In this document: piece after piece, positions 1 through 8,194 of the stretch
Numbering within the stretch: position 1 is the stretch's first letter
Layout of the letters: each line of letters starts with the position of its first letter
NCBI GenBank assembly: GCA_020975725.1
Contig: QXJR01000003.1
Coordinates: 186,001-250,000, forward strand
Direction: 5' to 3'
DNA from: Picocystis sp. L7
Taxonomy: Eukaryota; Chlorophyta; Picocystophyceae; Picocystales; Picocystaceae
Length of the DNA: 64,000 nucleotides
Translations under genes and position numbers: made by a program
The notes under the pieces: model-generated
What the model was told of the DNA's origin: nothing
Seen by the model: only the letters and a program-made list of their open reading frames with translations
Databases searched by the model: none

Positions 1-163
1 GTTTGCTACGGAGGCCAGCAATTTCGTCCAGCAGCGTAGGGCCTGAGGGCTCTTCTTTTCGTGCCTCAAATAAACCGCGTCGTTCGATATTTTCGGATCG
101 CCTAGGGTCATTGATCGAGGCGTGCACGAGCCTATGTGTTTGCGACCTCCTCTTCCGCGACAT
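1..163 (-). CDS. N-terminal fragment of an unidentified protein, cut by the window edge
   Basis: An open frame begins at an ATG at 163-161 and stays open for 54 codons to the left edge. The protein starts MSRKRRSQTHRLVH, is strongly basic over the first 30 residues and continues into a more ordinary segment containing PTLLDEIAGLRSK. Codon use resembles the neighbouring genes. I do not recognise the family. The basic start would suit a nuclear or nucleolar protein or an organelle-targeting sequence, but that is inference. No other ATG lies closely upstream in frame. The remainder lies outside the window, so the call rests only on the open frame, its composition and the absence of a competing frame. 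Confidence 0.4.
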   Translation of the reverse strand, partial: MSRKRRSQTHRLVHASINDPRRSENIERRGLFEARKEEPSGPTLLDEIAGLRSK

Positions 164-725
164 CGACCGTTACGCCTTGGACGTTCCTGCGTTTCATCCG
201 TCGCAGAGGAAGCATAGCGAGCAGCAGCAGACGCAGCATCCTCCGCATCCGCAGTCGTTCATTGCGTCCAAGCACCCGTTTTCTTCGAATCGATCGTCGA
301 AGGGATCGTTCAGCAGCCTGGACATTTGTTTTGCGCCGATGGGTGGGTTTCCTTCTTCCATCTTCGGTCGGCTATGGCGACCTTCGTGGCGTGGGTCTTC
401 GTCTCGTCCGTTTCGAAGGAGCACGTTGTGGCATCCACGTGTGCAGTCCGGTTGAATGGAAGGTTTGATGGAGGGGTTTGAAAGGGAAGAGGTGGGTTCG
501 ATCCTGGGGGACACGTTCACGTCCGACGAGGTGGGTGGTGAATCGTGGCCACCACCGCCTCAACCCACGAGGAGGCCAGTGGAAATGGAAAGGAATCCAT
601 GCCAGCAGGATCGACGGGATGGAACGTCAACAGGAATAAGAATGAATCGTTACTAGGCACAGGAATGGGAACGACGGAATATCATGGACATCCACGAACC
701 GTCCTCCAGGGCGATTTATTCTCCA
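164..725. other. intergenic stretch, promoter of the leftmost gene and 3' flank of the FAM136A-like gene
   Basis: About 560 bp between two minus-strand genes. Open frames on both strands are present but have serine/arginine-rich or cysteine-run compositions typical of chance frames in GC-rich DNA. I see no RNA gene or repeat. Confidence 0.5.
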
Positions 726-1160
726 TCACAGCTTCTTGCACATCTCCTTGATGCGCTTGCCCAATCCTGGGACCTGACTCTCAAAATCTTGTGCACACGT
801 AGAAATGCATGCCTCCATCCTCTTCTGTGCCTCCTGAAGCTGCGAGTCACTGGGCTCCGCCGGGAGCTTCTCTCGTGAAACGTCCTGGCAACGCACAGCA
901 CAGCGCTGAAGCCTCTGCTGAAAATCTCCAAGTTCGTGGTTGACCACGGCTTCCATCCTCTGCACCTTCTCCGAACACGACTGCACGCACGACTGCAAAT
1001 CCGTCTGGTTCTTCGCAGTGTCGCAACACGCTGCACTGCACTTGAAGGCTTCCTTCTGGAGTGGGCGGCTCACAGTACGATCGAGGTCCTCCGACAACGT
1101 CTCCAGCGCCTGAAGCATCCCGTACGTTCGCGTCGCGTCAGTCTCTCCTTCGATTTCCAT
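726..1160 (-). CDS. FAM136A: FAM136A-like twin CX3C protein (DUF842 family)
   Basis: A 144-residue protein, close to the usual family length (about 138). Cysteine pairs spaced CX3C are visible (CSAAC, CVQSC, CAVRC, CISTC), and the segment ELGDFQQRLQRCAVRCQD matches the family signature with its conserved FQ-RLQRC core. Family members are small soluble mitochondrial proteins, probably of the intermembrane space, whose twin CX3C motifs form disulfides; their molecular role is not well established. The start is the ATG at 1160-1158; it gives a full-length protein with no cleavable presequence, as expected for intermembrane-space import by disulfide trapping. It lies 193 bp downstream of the REV1 stop on the same strand. 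Confidence 0.88.
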   Translation of the reverse strand: MEIEGETDATRTYGMLQALETLSEDLDRTVSRPLQKEAFKCSAACCDTAKNQTDLQSCVQSCSEKVQRMEAVVNHELGDFQQRLQRCAVRCQDVSREKLPAEPSDSQLQEAQKRMEACISTCAQDFESQVPGLGKRIKEMCKKL

Positions 1161-1353
1161 TCAGCGCAGCAAGTACTCATTCAACGCTCCTACCTTGCGA
1201 ATGGCTTCGGCTTTGGCCTCCATCGCGATTGTCCACTTGGAGGACTTTCCCACCACCACGAAATGAGGCAGGGCATAGGGGGTGAGGAACCAATGCCGAC
1301 TGTATCAGATTCCCAAGGGCACCTGCGGCAGGACCATGGACGCTTCGATACTG

Positions 1354-4128
1354 TTACAGGCGCAGCGTACCACCTGCGTATGTCGATCCCACCAGGCACT
1401 GTGCGTGGTGAACGACGTGATGGACCGCGACCTTCCAAGCCTCGTCTTCGATCCCTGTGCGAAGAGCCCAACGGAGCAGAAGGCGGAGTTTCTCCAGGTT
1501 TTTCCCCACCAGTTGGTCGCAGACATCGCACATCACCTTCTGGAAGACGTCTACTTGGAACACGTACTCTTCCAATCTACCTTCTGATAGAAGAACGAAG
1601 ATCGTCTCACATCTACTTTCCAATTCACTCTTGAGGGAAACCCATGGTTCCGTCACCACAGACTCTGACCAAAAGACAGATTGGGCCTTCACCAGTGAAT
1701 CTTCGACAGAGCCGCTATCATTCCCCTCAAAAAGCCTCGTGCGAATGACGCGACGACTGTGCGTGTACGTTGCCTTGACTTCTTTCTGAATGTCTTTTGG
1801 TAGTTCCGCAAAAACTGTTGGATCCACCTGTGTGAATGTCATGGGATTCTCCATCCTGCTGGGAAGTTCACTTCTGGCAGTGTTGATAGGAGATTTAGCT
1901 TTTGATCGAGGTGACTTTCGCGCCTTTGGCGGGCTCTTTCTAGGGACTTTGTCTTTGGATTGCTGTGGGACTCTGTGCATTTGGTAGGCGCGCTCCAACT
2001 CCAACTTCACCTCGGATGGAAGTGCAAGCAGAACGTCTTTGTCCACCTGAGACAATGGAGGCAAAGGCGCTGGACTATCCGTTGCACAGGTTTTACCAAG
2101 CAATCTCTCGCAAGGACGTGATTGCTCTTGTTCCAAAAATCCGAGAGATCCACCTGCGCTTTGGTGCCCTTTGTTGGGTGCTGCGTGAAGCTCCATAGAT
2201 ACCTTCCCGCTCGGAAGTGGCCGATTCGCCTCTTCTGACATTGCCACCGCCCCTTCGACCAGGAATCTAGTTATGGGACCATTCTTGCATGGTGATGTAC
2301 TAGTGCCCCGCATGTTGTCAAGGCGGGTGACTGAGACACCCACTCCCCGTAGCACATTGGCTGGGCAACATAAAGATCGCCAAAGGGACAAGCATGAATC
2401 CATCAGTTCCTTTGCATCGTCGATATAGCTTGCAAGGGTAAGAGACTTGCTAAGATTGTCACACTTTCCATGCCCGAGGAATTTGTATGGTTCACTTGCT
2501 CCCTCTTGCTTGCGTTTGAGCTTCAGAGTGACACAACGCCCCTTCAACCTTGCATGGCGAAGTCGCTTCTCTACTTCACCACACAGATCTTCGATGAACT
2601 TAATTGCTTCGGCCTCGTGGTTGAACCTTATCCCCCAATTGACCTCTGCTCCGACGCTCTTCCTCGTTTGCTGGGTTTCCACTTTTCTACCATCGATGCC
2701 CCTGCAATGAGAAAATAAGAGCTCCCCGGTTTTCTCTCCAAACTCTTTCTGGAGAACACTCTTAGGCATTTCTACCAAATCTGCACATGTGAAAATATTC
2801 ATCAAATTCAGCTTCTGCCTTGTGCTCCATCCAACACCAGGGAGATCCGCTACATTCATTGACTCTATAAGCTTTGCTCCTTCTTCAAATGACACAAAGA
2901 GCTGTCCGTTGGGTTTAGCTCTTCCAGTTGCGATTTTGCTGAGTAGCATATTGCATGAAATGCCAGCACTGGCAGTGCAGCCAGTGCAGGAGAAAATTTC
3001 TGCTCTAACTCTTGACGCCCAGCTGATCGGATCTTCTAGGTTGGACACATCGATGAACGCCTCGTCACAGCTCACAGGCTGAACCCTTCCAGGAAACATC
3101 TCAAACATGATGCGGTAGACGGCTTCGCTCACCTCTTGATACAGATCGAATTGGTACGGCATAACAATAAGCTGGGGGCACAGTTTCTTGGCTTCCCCAA
3201 CAAACATGTTGGCACGAATACCCAATCTCCTTGCTTCGTAGTTGGCAGAGGAAACCTCCGCCTTGCCTTGATTGCTATTCGAATGACAAACAACTAGAGG
3301 CTTACCACGTGCATGAGGATTCTTCAAAACGGCGACTGAAGCAAAGAAGCAGTCCATATCCACGTGCATGATCGCCCGAGCTAAGCGCTCGTCTTGCCGA
3401 ACCGACGACTGCACCCGTTCCTGGGAGACCTTCACCATGAGATTCTCTATTCTTTCCTTCCACGTACCGATGAAGTGGAGCCGCGATGCTTTGAAGAAGG
3501 TGTCCATGAAGTTCGGATCATTCAGCGAGGATCTCGGTCGACCTCCTAAGACGACACAGGAGCGCCTGGCTTCTTCGGCCACTCGCAATGCTTCTTGCAA
3601 GCATTGGTCCTCGTTCGTGGTCTTTGGTATGCCACATCCTTCGCTCTGCAAATTCGGACCGTCATCTGCTCTTGCTTTAAGCTTTCGAAACCCATGGAGG
3701 GTCGTTTGTCCCGGTTGGAGTTGTAGGCGCGGCAGTCCGAAGTCTTCTTCTGGGAGTTGCTTTCCTTGCTTCAGGCATTCCGTGATCCATCCGGGTGTCA
3801 CAATTGCGGGGGCGGGTTTCCTTTCGTTGAGGATTTGGATGATCTTCGATTCTGGAAGGTGCGTGCATACGATGTGTGTGACGCGTTCACGCGAGTAGTA
3901 GTTCTCGAATCGCCCACCGTGTTTGGCCATGATATCCTTGATTTCTTCCCAGGAGGGTTCCGTGTATCCATTCACGTGCACTGAAACACCTCGGAAGACC
4001 CCCCTTTCGCTCGTCTCGGCCACTTCTGCGCTACGTTCGAATTGCAAGCGCAGCTTCCGTTTCTTCTCGGCCATGTACTCCCGGTGGCTCCCACCGTGGT
4101 GCTTTCCCAGGCGCATGGGAGGTTCCAT
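1354..4128 (-). CDS. REV1: DNA repair polymerase REV1 (Y-family deoxycytidyl transferase)
   Basis: A 924-residue translesion polymerase with the complete REV1 architecture. An N-terminal BRCT domain lies at about residues 45-135 (GVFRGVSVHVNG to TPGWITECL). The Y-family catalytic core starts near residue 250 with HVDMDCFFASVAVLKNP and contains the second metal-binding motif SCDEAFIDVS near 350. The little-finger region follows. Two ubiquitin-binding motifs with the conserved LP pair lie near 700 (VLLALPSEVKLEL) and 765 (VFAELPKDIQKEV). The C-terminal REV1 adaptor domain occupies roughly the last 100 residues and in other organisms binds polymerase zeta (REV7) and other Y-family polymerases. 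I chose the ATG at 4128-4126; the frame extends 14 codons further but only to a TTG. The promoter is shared head-to-head with the gene at 4388. Confidence 0.95.
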   Translation of the reverse strand: MEPPMRLGKHHGGSHREYMAEKKRKLRLQFERSAEVAETSERGVFRGVSVHVNGYTEPSWEEIKDIMAKHGGRFENYYSRERVTHIVCTHLPESKIIQILNERKPAPAIVTPGWITECLKQGKQLPEEDFGLPRLQLQPGQTTLHGFRKLKARADDGPNLQSEGCGIPKTTNEDQCLQEALRVAEEARRSCVVLGGRPRSSLNDPNFMDTFFKASRLHFIGTWKERIENLMVKVSQERVQSSVRQDERLARAIMHVDMDCFFASVAVLKNPHARGKPLVVCHSNSNQGKAEVSSANYEARRLGIRANMFVGEAKKLCPQLIVMPYQFDLYQEVSEAVYRIMFEMFPGRVQPVSCDEAFIDVSNLEDPISWASRVRAEIFSCTGCTASAGISCNMLLSKIATGRAKPNGQLFVSFEEGAKLIESMNVADLPGVGWSTRQKLNLMNIFTCADLVEMPKSVLQKEFGEKTGELLFSHCRGIDGRKVETQQTRKSVGAEVNWGIRFNHEAEAIKFIEDLCGEVEKRLRHARLKGRCVTLKLKRKQEGASEPYKFLGHGKCDNLSKSLTLASYIDDAKELMDSCLSLWRSLCCPANVLRGVGVSVTRLDNMRGTSTSPCKNGPITRFLVEGAVAMSEEANRPLPSGKVSMELHAAPNKGHQSAGGSLGFLEQEQSRPCERLLGKTCATDSPAPLPPLSQVDKDVLLALPSEVKLELERAYQMHRVPQQSKDKVPRKSPPKARKSPRSKAKSPINTARSELPSRMENPMTFTQVDPTVFAELPKDIQKEVKATYTHSRRVIRTRLFEGNDSGSVEDSLVKAQSVFWSESVVTEPWVSLKSELESRCETIFVLLSEGRLEEYVFQVDVFQKVMCDVCDQLVGKNLEKLRLLLRWALRTGIEDEAWKVAVHHVVHHAQCLVGSTYAGGTLRL

Positions 4129-4387
4129 GGCGTCGTTTCGGCTCGTCCCTCCCACGAAGTCCTGTCCCAACGCCTCTTCACTTCGACGTATGCTCCTCCC
4201 GTGTTCGCTCCCACGCTGCTACCAAGGCATCCCTTCCTGCTGCGCGTGCTTTGCTACAGCCCCGTGCTGCGCGTGCTGCGCTCCTCCCCGGCCCTGTGCT
4301 CGCTTAAACCGGAGGTTAACTCGGGCCGGGAAGTTAAGCGTCGGGTTAAGTCGAAGGGCTTCGGACGACCTCGAGACGCGCGACGCG
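4129..4387. promoter_or_regulatory. divergent promoter with GTTAA motifs and a 20-bp element found again upstream of clathrin
   Basis: The 259 bp between REV1 and the first membrane-protein paralog contain four TTAA-centred motifs: CTTAAAC near 4303, GGTTAAC at 4314-4320, GTTAAGCG near 4333 and GGTTAAGTCGAAGG at 4344-4357. At 4264-4283 lies the 20-mer GTGCTGCGCGTGCTGCGCTC, which recurs exactly at 29812-29831 just before the clathrin start codon. GGTTAA matches the core of the plant GT-1 box, but a binding protein here is only inferred. Confidence 0.55.
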
Positions 4388-6664
4388 ATGGCGGACCGCG
4401 AGGACGACGCTGCTGGCATGGAAGACGGAAGACGCGAGGTTTGGGAGGATGAGTTGGAGGAAACAGATACATTGAGCGAGGTGGAGCAAGAGGAAGAGGT
4501 GGAGCAAGGGGAAGAGACGGAAGGAGATTTGTCCGCCAGCTTGGAAGACTCGTATTCAGGGATCGAAAAAGAGAAACTGGACGACATACCCGAAAACAAA
4601 CCCGGCTTCTGGACCAAGAAGCTGAAGAGGCAGAGACTGTTGAAGATTCGCTGGTGGCCTTGGCCCAGAGATCCGCGAGACGATCCGGACTCCGTCTTCT
4701 ACGGTAGATCGTCCCGAGAGTACCGAGTGGACAGCTTGGAATTGACCGGTTCAGGGACCTTGGACAGCAAGCATTCGTTCTCCAGCCAAATGTCGCAACA
4801 CGGACCGGCTCAGGCAACTGAAGAGGAGCAATTTGATCCCCTGGACAAGCCGGTGTTTTGGTGGTGGTTTCCCAAATGGGTTCTCACCGGGGAAGGGTAC
4901 CATAGGTTTATCGATCAACGAGACAACTACCGCTTCCTGGCCGATCGATTCGGGTGGGAGCTACCACCTCCACCTTACAAGGATGGACCGGCCCTTGCCA
5001 TAGCTTTTTACCGTCAAAAAATTATAGGTCAGGGTAAATGGGTCTACAAGCGACGGTTCAACATTCAAACCATGTTCCATTACCTGGGAGTTGCTTGGCT
5101 CCTGAAACAAGTTCAATTCTACGCGTACGAGACAGACAAGAAAGGCAGGAGAAAACATCCATACCTGGGCAACGTTTTGTATGGATTCATTGTATCGCTT
5201 ATCGGCGTCCTATTTCCTAGCATCATCACGATTGTGCTGTACGGCTTGATCCCCCTACAAAGCGTGACGGACTGCACGTTCAAGGACCAGGCAGTCTTTC
5301 TCCTCTTTACAAACCCCGTCAGCTACGTGATTCTTGGGTTCACACAGATCACTATCTTCATCGGTTGCATCGACGAACGCCTTCCTTGGAGGCCCTTCCG
5401 GAAGTATGCCCCAATACTTTTGGCTGTGTATCTGATGCAAGTGGCAATTTCCATGCCCATTGTCCTAACAGTCGGGTACTATACCATGCAGGGTATTATT
5501 GCTCTTGCCATGAACACTATCGTTGTCTGCATTGGAATACGACTCAGGCTGAAAGCCCTAGTTGAGTATGGAACGAAACACTATCCAAACATCCGGGAAC
5601 CGAAGCGCGAAATGGACATCAAGCATGGTGTGTTCAAAATGAGCGGGATCGTCAAGAAAGGAAAAGCTCGAGACGAAGATGCCATCTTCAAGGAGGTGCA
5701 TAGGAAGGCCAGGGTATATTACAAAATCCTCGTCACCCAAACCATCACCTACTTTGTGTACTTTGCATGGATATTTGCATACAAAGAATCAAGTAGAGGC
5801 GGGCAGATCGCTCTTGCGGTTGCACAATTCATAGTGGAAACAGCATCAAGGAAGATCCTCCAGCACATGACCAGTCGCAAATGGACGGGAGGTGGGATGT
5901 ATCAAGTAGACGTAAGCTTCTTGATATGCGCTGCATGGGTTTATAGTGCTCATGGTGTTTTTGTTGCGTTTGCAACACCTAATTTCAAGGCCAATGCTGG
6001 TGCGTTCATTGCCATCTTCGTGGAGCAGTTCGGGGCCAATGTGTTCATCGCCATGCTGCATCAGTCCCAGCTCTGGTTTCGCTTTCGATCTTGGATCAAA
6101 ATTTGGCCTCGAACGTTTGTACGAGGCATACGAAGGCAGGATCCGGAAGTGATCCCCATATACGAGGACATGGATCTGGATGGCAGGGGCTGTACAAATG
6201 CTCATGGGGACTACAGAAGGGCCAAAATACGATTTGACATCTTTAAATTTCTTGGAATTGTCACTGGTTACACTTGTTATGTCGCTAATACCGTAGTGAT
6301 GCGTTATGGCCCCAACAAGGAGTTCTTCCCTTTCAACTCAGATAGTGGCCCAAACATTCTTGATAACTCCAGCCTGCCGTTTTCGGACCACGATTACTTT
6401 GTATCACTGTTCTTCGCTGCAGGTATCGTTGGTTTTTCGTTGTTGGGTATAGTATGGACGTCCTTTTACATCAACAAACTGTATCCCTTCATCGGTATTT
6501 ATTGGCAAGAAATGAACGAAACATTCAACAAGGTTCCGGAGTATATGGGCTTCTACTTGATGATAATCACCTCCAACGTGATGCTTGGGGTCATGGTCTT
6601 CTTAATCCATAATCGAGTATGGTACGCAGATATTGGCGATACCACTGGTAGCTGTAGATCTTAA
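4388..6664 (+). CDS. multi-pass membrane protein, unrecognised family, tandem paralog A
   Basis: A 758-residue protein. The first 80 residues are acidic (runs of E and D), followed by a tryptophan/proline-rich segment (GWWPWPRDPRDDPDSVFYGR at about 97-116 by homology with paralog B) and a cytosolic-looking part with KPVFWWWFPKWVLTGEGYHRF. From about residue 258 to the end there are roughly ten to eleven hydrophobic segments, for example around 262-285, 300-320, 342-385, 440-460, 505-530, 540-560, 620-640 and 670-740. Two conserved loops stand out: MTSRKWTGGGMYQVDVSF, and the polar loop with RRQDPEVIPIYEDMDLDGRG. There is no N-terminal signal peptide. I do not recognise the family; a transporter, channel or lipid enzyme are all possible. 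It is a tandem duplicate of the gene at 8195, with identical length and conserved layout, including the GSC near the C-terminus. ATG 4388 was chosen because the open frame upstream overlaps REV1 and the promoter motifs. Confidence 0.85.
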   Translation: MADREDDAAGMEDGRREVWEDELEETDTLSEVEQEEEVEQGEETEGDLSASLEDSYSGIEKEKLDDIPENKPGFWTKKLKRQRLLKIRWWPWPRDPRDDPDSVFYGRSSREYRVDSLELTGSGTLDSKHSFSSQMSQHGPAQATEEEQFDPLDKPVFWWWFPKWVLTGEGYHRFIDQRDNYRFLADRFGWELPPPPYKDGPALAIAFYRQKIIGQGKWVYKRRFNIQTMFHYLGVAWLLKQVQFYAYETDKKGRRKHPYLGNVLYGFIVSLIGVLFPSIITIVLYGLIPLQSVTDCTFKDQAVFLLFTNPVSYVILGFTQITIFIGCIDERLPWRPFRKYAPILLAVYLMQVAISMPIVLTVGYYTMQGIIALAMNTIVVCIGIRLRLKALVEYGTKHYPNIREPKREMDIKHGVFKMSGIVKKGKARDEDAIFKEVHRKARVYYKILVTQTITYFVYFAWIFAYKESSRGGQIALAVAQFIVETASRKILQHMTSRKWTGGGMYQVDVSFLICAAWVYSAHGVFVAFATPNFKANAGAFIAIFVEQFGANVFIAMLHQSQLWFRFRSWIKIWPRTFVRGIRRQDPEVIPIYEDMDLDGRGCTNAHGDYRRAKIRFDIFKFLGIVTGYTCYVANTVVMRYGPNKEFFPFNSDSGPNILDNSSLPFSDHDYFVSLFFAAGIVGFSLLGIVWTSFYINKLYPFIGIYWQEMNETFNKVPEYMGFYLMIITSNVMLGVMVFLIHNRVWYADIGDTTGSCRS

Positions 6665-8194
6665 CGAATCAACCTGCTGCAAAGCTTTTTAGGATACCTT
6701 GTTGTCCTTTAGGCAAAGCGTGTCACTTGGCACAACTCGCTCAGAAGGATGAAGAAGCTGAACGGTGCAGCAAGTGCGTGACTTTTTCTTCTCCATCCTT
6801 TTAGTTGGAAGGTACTTGTCAGCATTTTGTGGAAAGATAAGACCTCCACGCACTCGATTTACGCATTGCTGGCACGCTTCTCGTTTAGCCCATTGTGGTT
6901 AAGGCTTTGTAGATGGATACGATTCTGGGTTGTTCTAGTGTGCAGTTGTTGATTGCTATTGTGGGATGGTTCCAATATTAGGTGAGGTGCGTGCTTGCAA
7001 TAGGAACCCATGCTATCGAAGCCGCATCCCACAGTAAGCCAATCTTTCTTTAAAATTATCGCATGATGCCATTTTCAGAACCTCTTTTTACTACTCGTCT
7101 CGGTTCTGGCCACGCGGATTACCACTAGCATCAACTCGGGCACAATTGAAGGGGGCCAAACGTAGAGGCATTTGGTTGGTGCGAGGTCTGGAGAATCTTT
7201 CCAGTTGGCGCAAGATAGATTTGAAGCACTCTGCGGATGTTCTTGCAAATAGAACCACAGGAAACACAGGAATCGGACAGACCGCTGGAACCTCTCATCT
7301 AGATACCAGGATTCTGATGAAGTGCACCATGGAGCCTTGAATCGTCTAATCATTCGATCCATCCATGGCAAGTGGGTCGAAAGTATCCGCTGGTGTCAAC
7401 TATGGCTGGCATGGTACAGAAAGGGGGTCTTCATCGGTGATTTACTGCATGCTGATGTCGTTTGTATTTTGTTGCTGGCGAAGGTCAGGACAAGTGGAGT
7501 TGGGACAGGAGACGGGTTGGTCACGTATCACTCGCTCCCCTTGCACTGGGGCTACCCTGGATGAAGCGTATCCGTCCCTCGATTCCTGCTTGATTGGCAC
7601 GGCAAGTTCCAATCGGGCGACGTGGGGTTCTTTTTTTTCTTTCGTTTGGAAGACCACATGGAGAAGGATGGCTCGTCGTTTCGTCGAAGAACGAGGTGAG
7701 TGTGCATCCGTTCCTCGCACCACACACCTCCCTTTCCCATCCTCTCAGCATCCTTGCATCGTCGGATGCTGGACCTCCCATGGGGTCTCCCCGGGCACCT
7801 CCTCCAATGAACCCAGCGAGAACCCGGGGTAAAGCGTAACTTGGAAAGGCCGCGATTCGGGTTTCAAAAGGAATGGAGCGGTCATCGATCCCATTCCTTG
7901 GGGGCTCTCCTCCGACACTCCTTCCTCTTCGGGACGGGCACAATCCGGTCCCACGCGGTGGGATCCCTCCTATCCCCCATGCTCCTCCGCACCGGTGTGC
8001 TTCGAGGATCCTCTCCACCACCCGATCTTCGGGGCCTGGGAGGGTGTGTGATGGTGGAGTGAAACTCGTACTTACCACGGTTCGATCGGACGGTGGGTGT
8101 GGGCCCTGACAGAAAGGAAGGGAGATTAACCTTCGACTTAACCGAAAGGTGCAGAACGCGGAGAGAGATCCAAGGGAGGCGCACACACGCGGCC
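6665..8194. other. 1.5-kb intergenic region between the tandem paralogs, with promoter motifs at its right end
   Basis: No convincing gene. The first 900 bp are AT-richer than the coding regions; the last 400 bp are GC-rich and promoter-like. At 8124-8142 the motif GATTAAC ... CTTAACC occurs, which on the other strand reads GGTTAAGTCGAAGG, the same 14-mer as at 4344-4357 upstream of paralog A. A CGAACCC-type sequence lies near 7820. Confidence 0.5.

Noticed and set aside
480-520. GGGTTCGATCCTG and similar sequences that resemble a tRNA T-loop
   Set aside because: The flanking bases do not form the 5-bp T stem and no acceptor or anticodon arms fit. Other GTTCGA hits in the window fail the same way.
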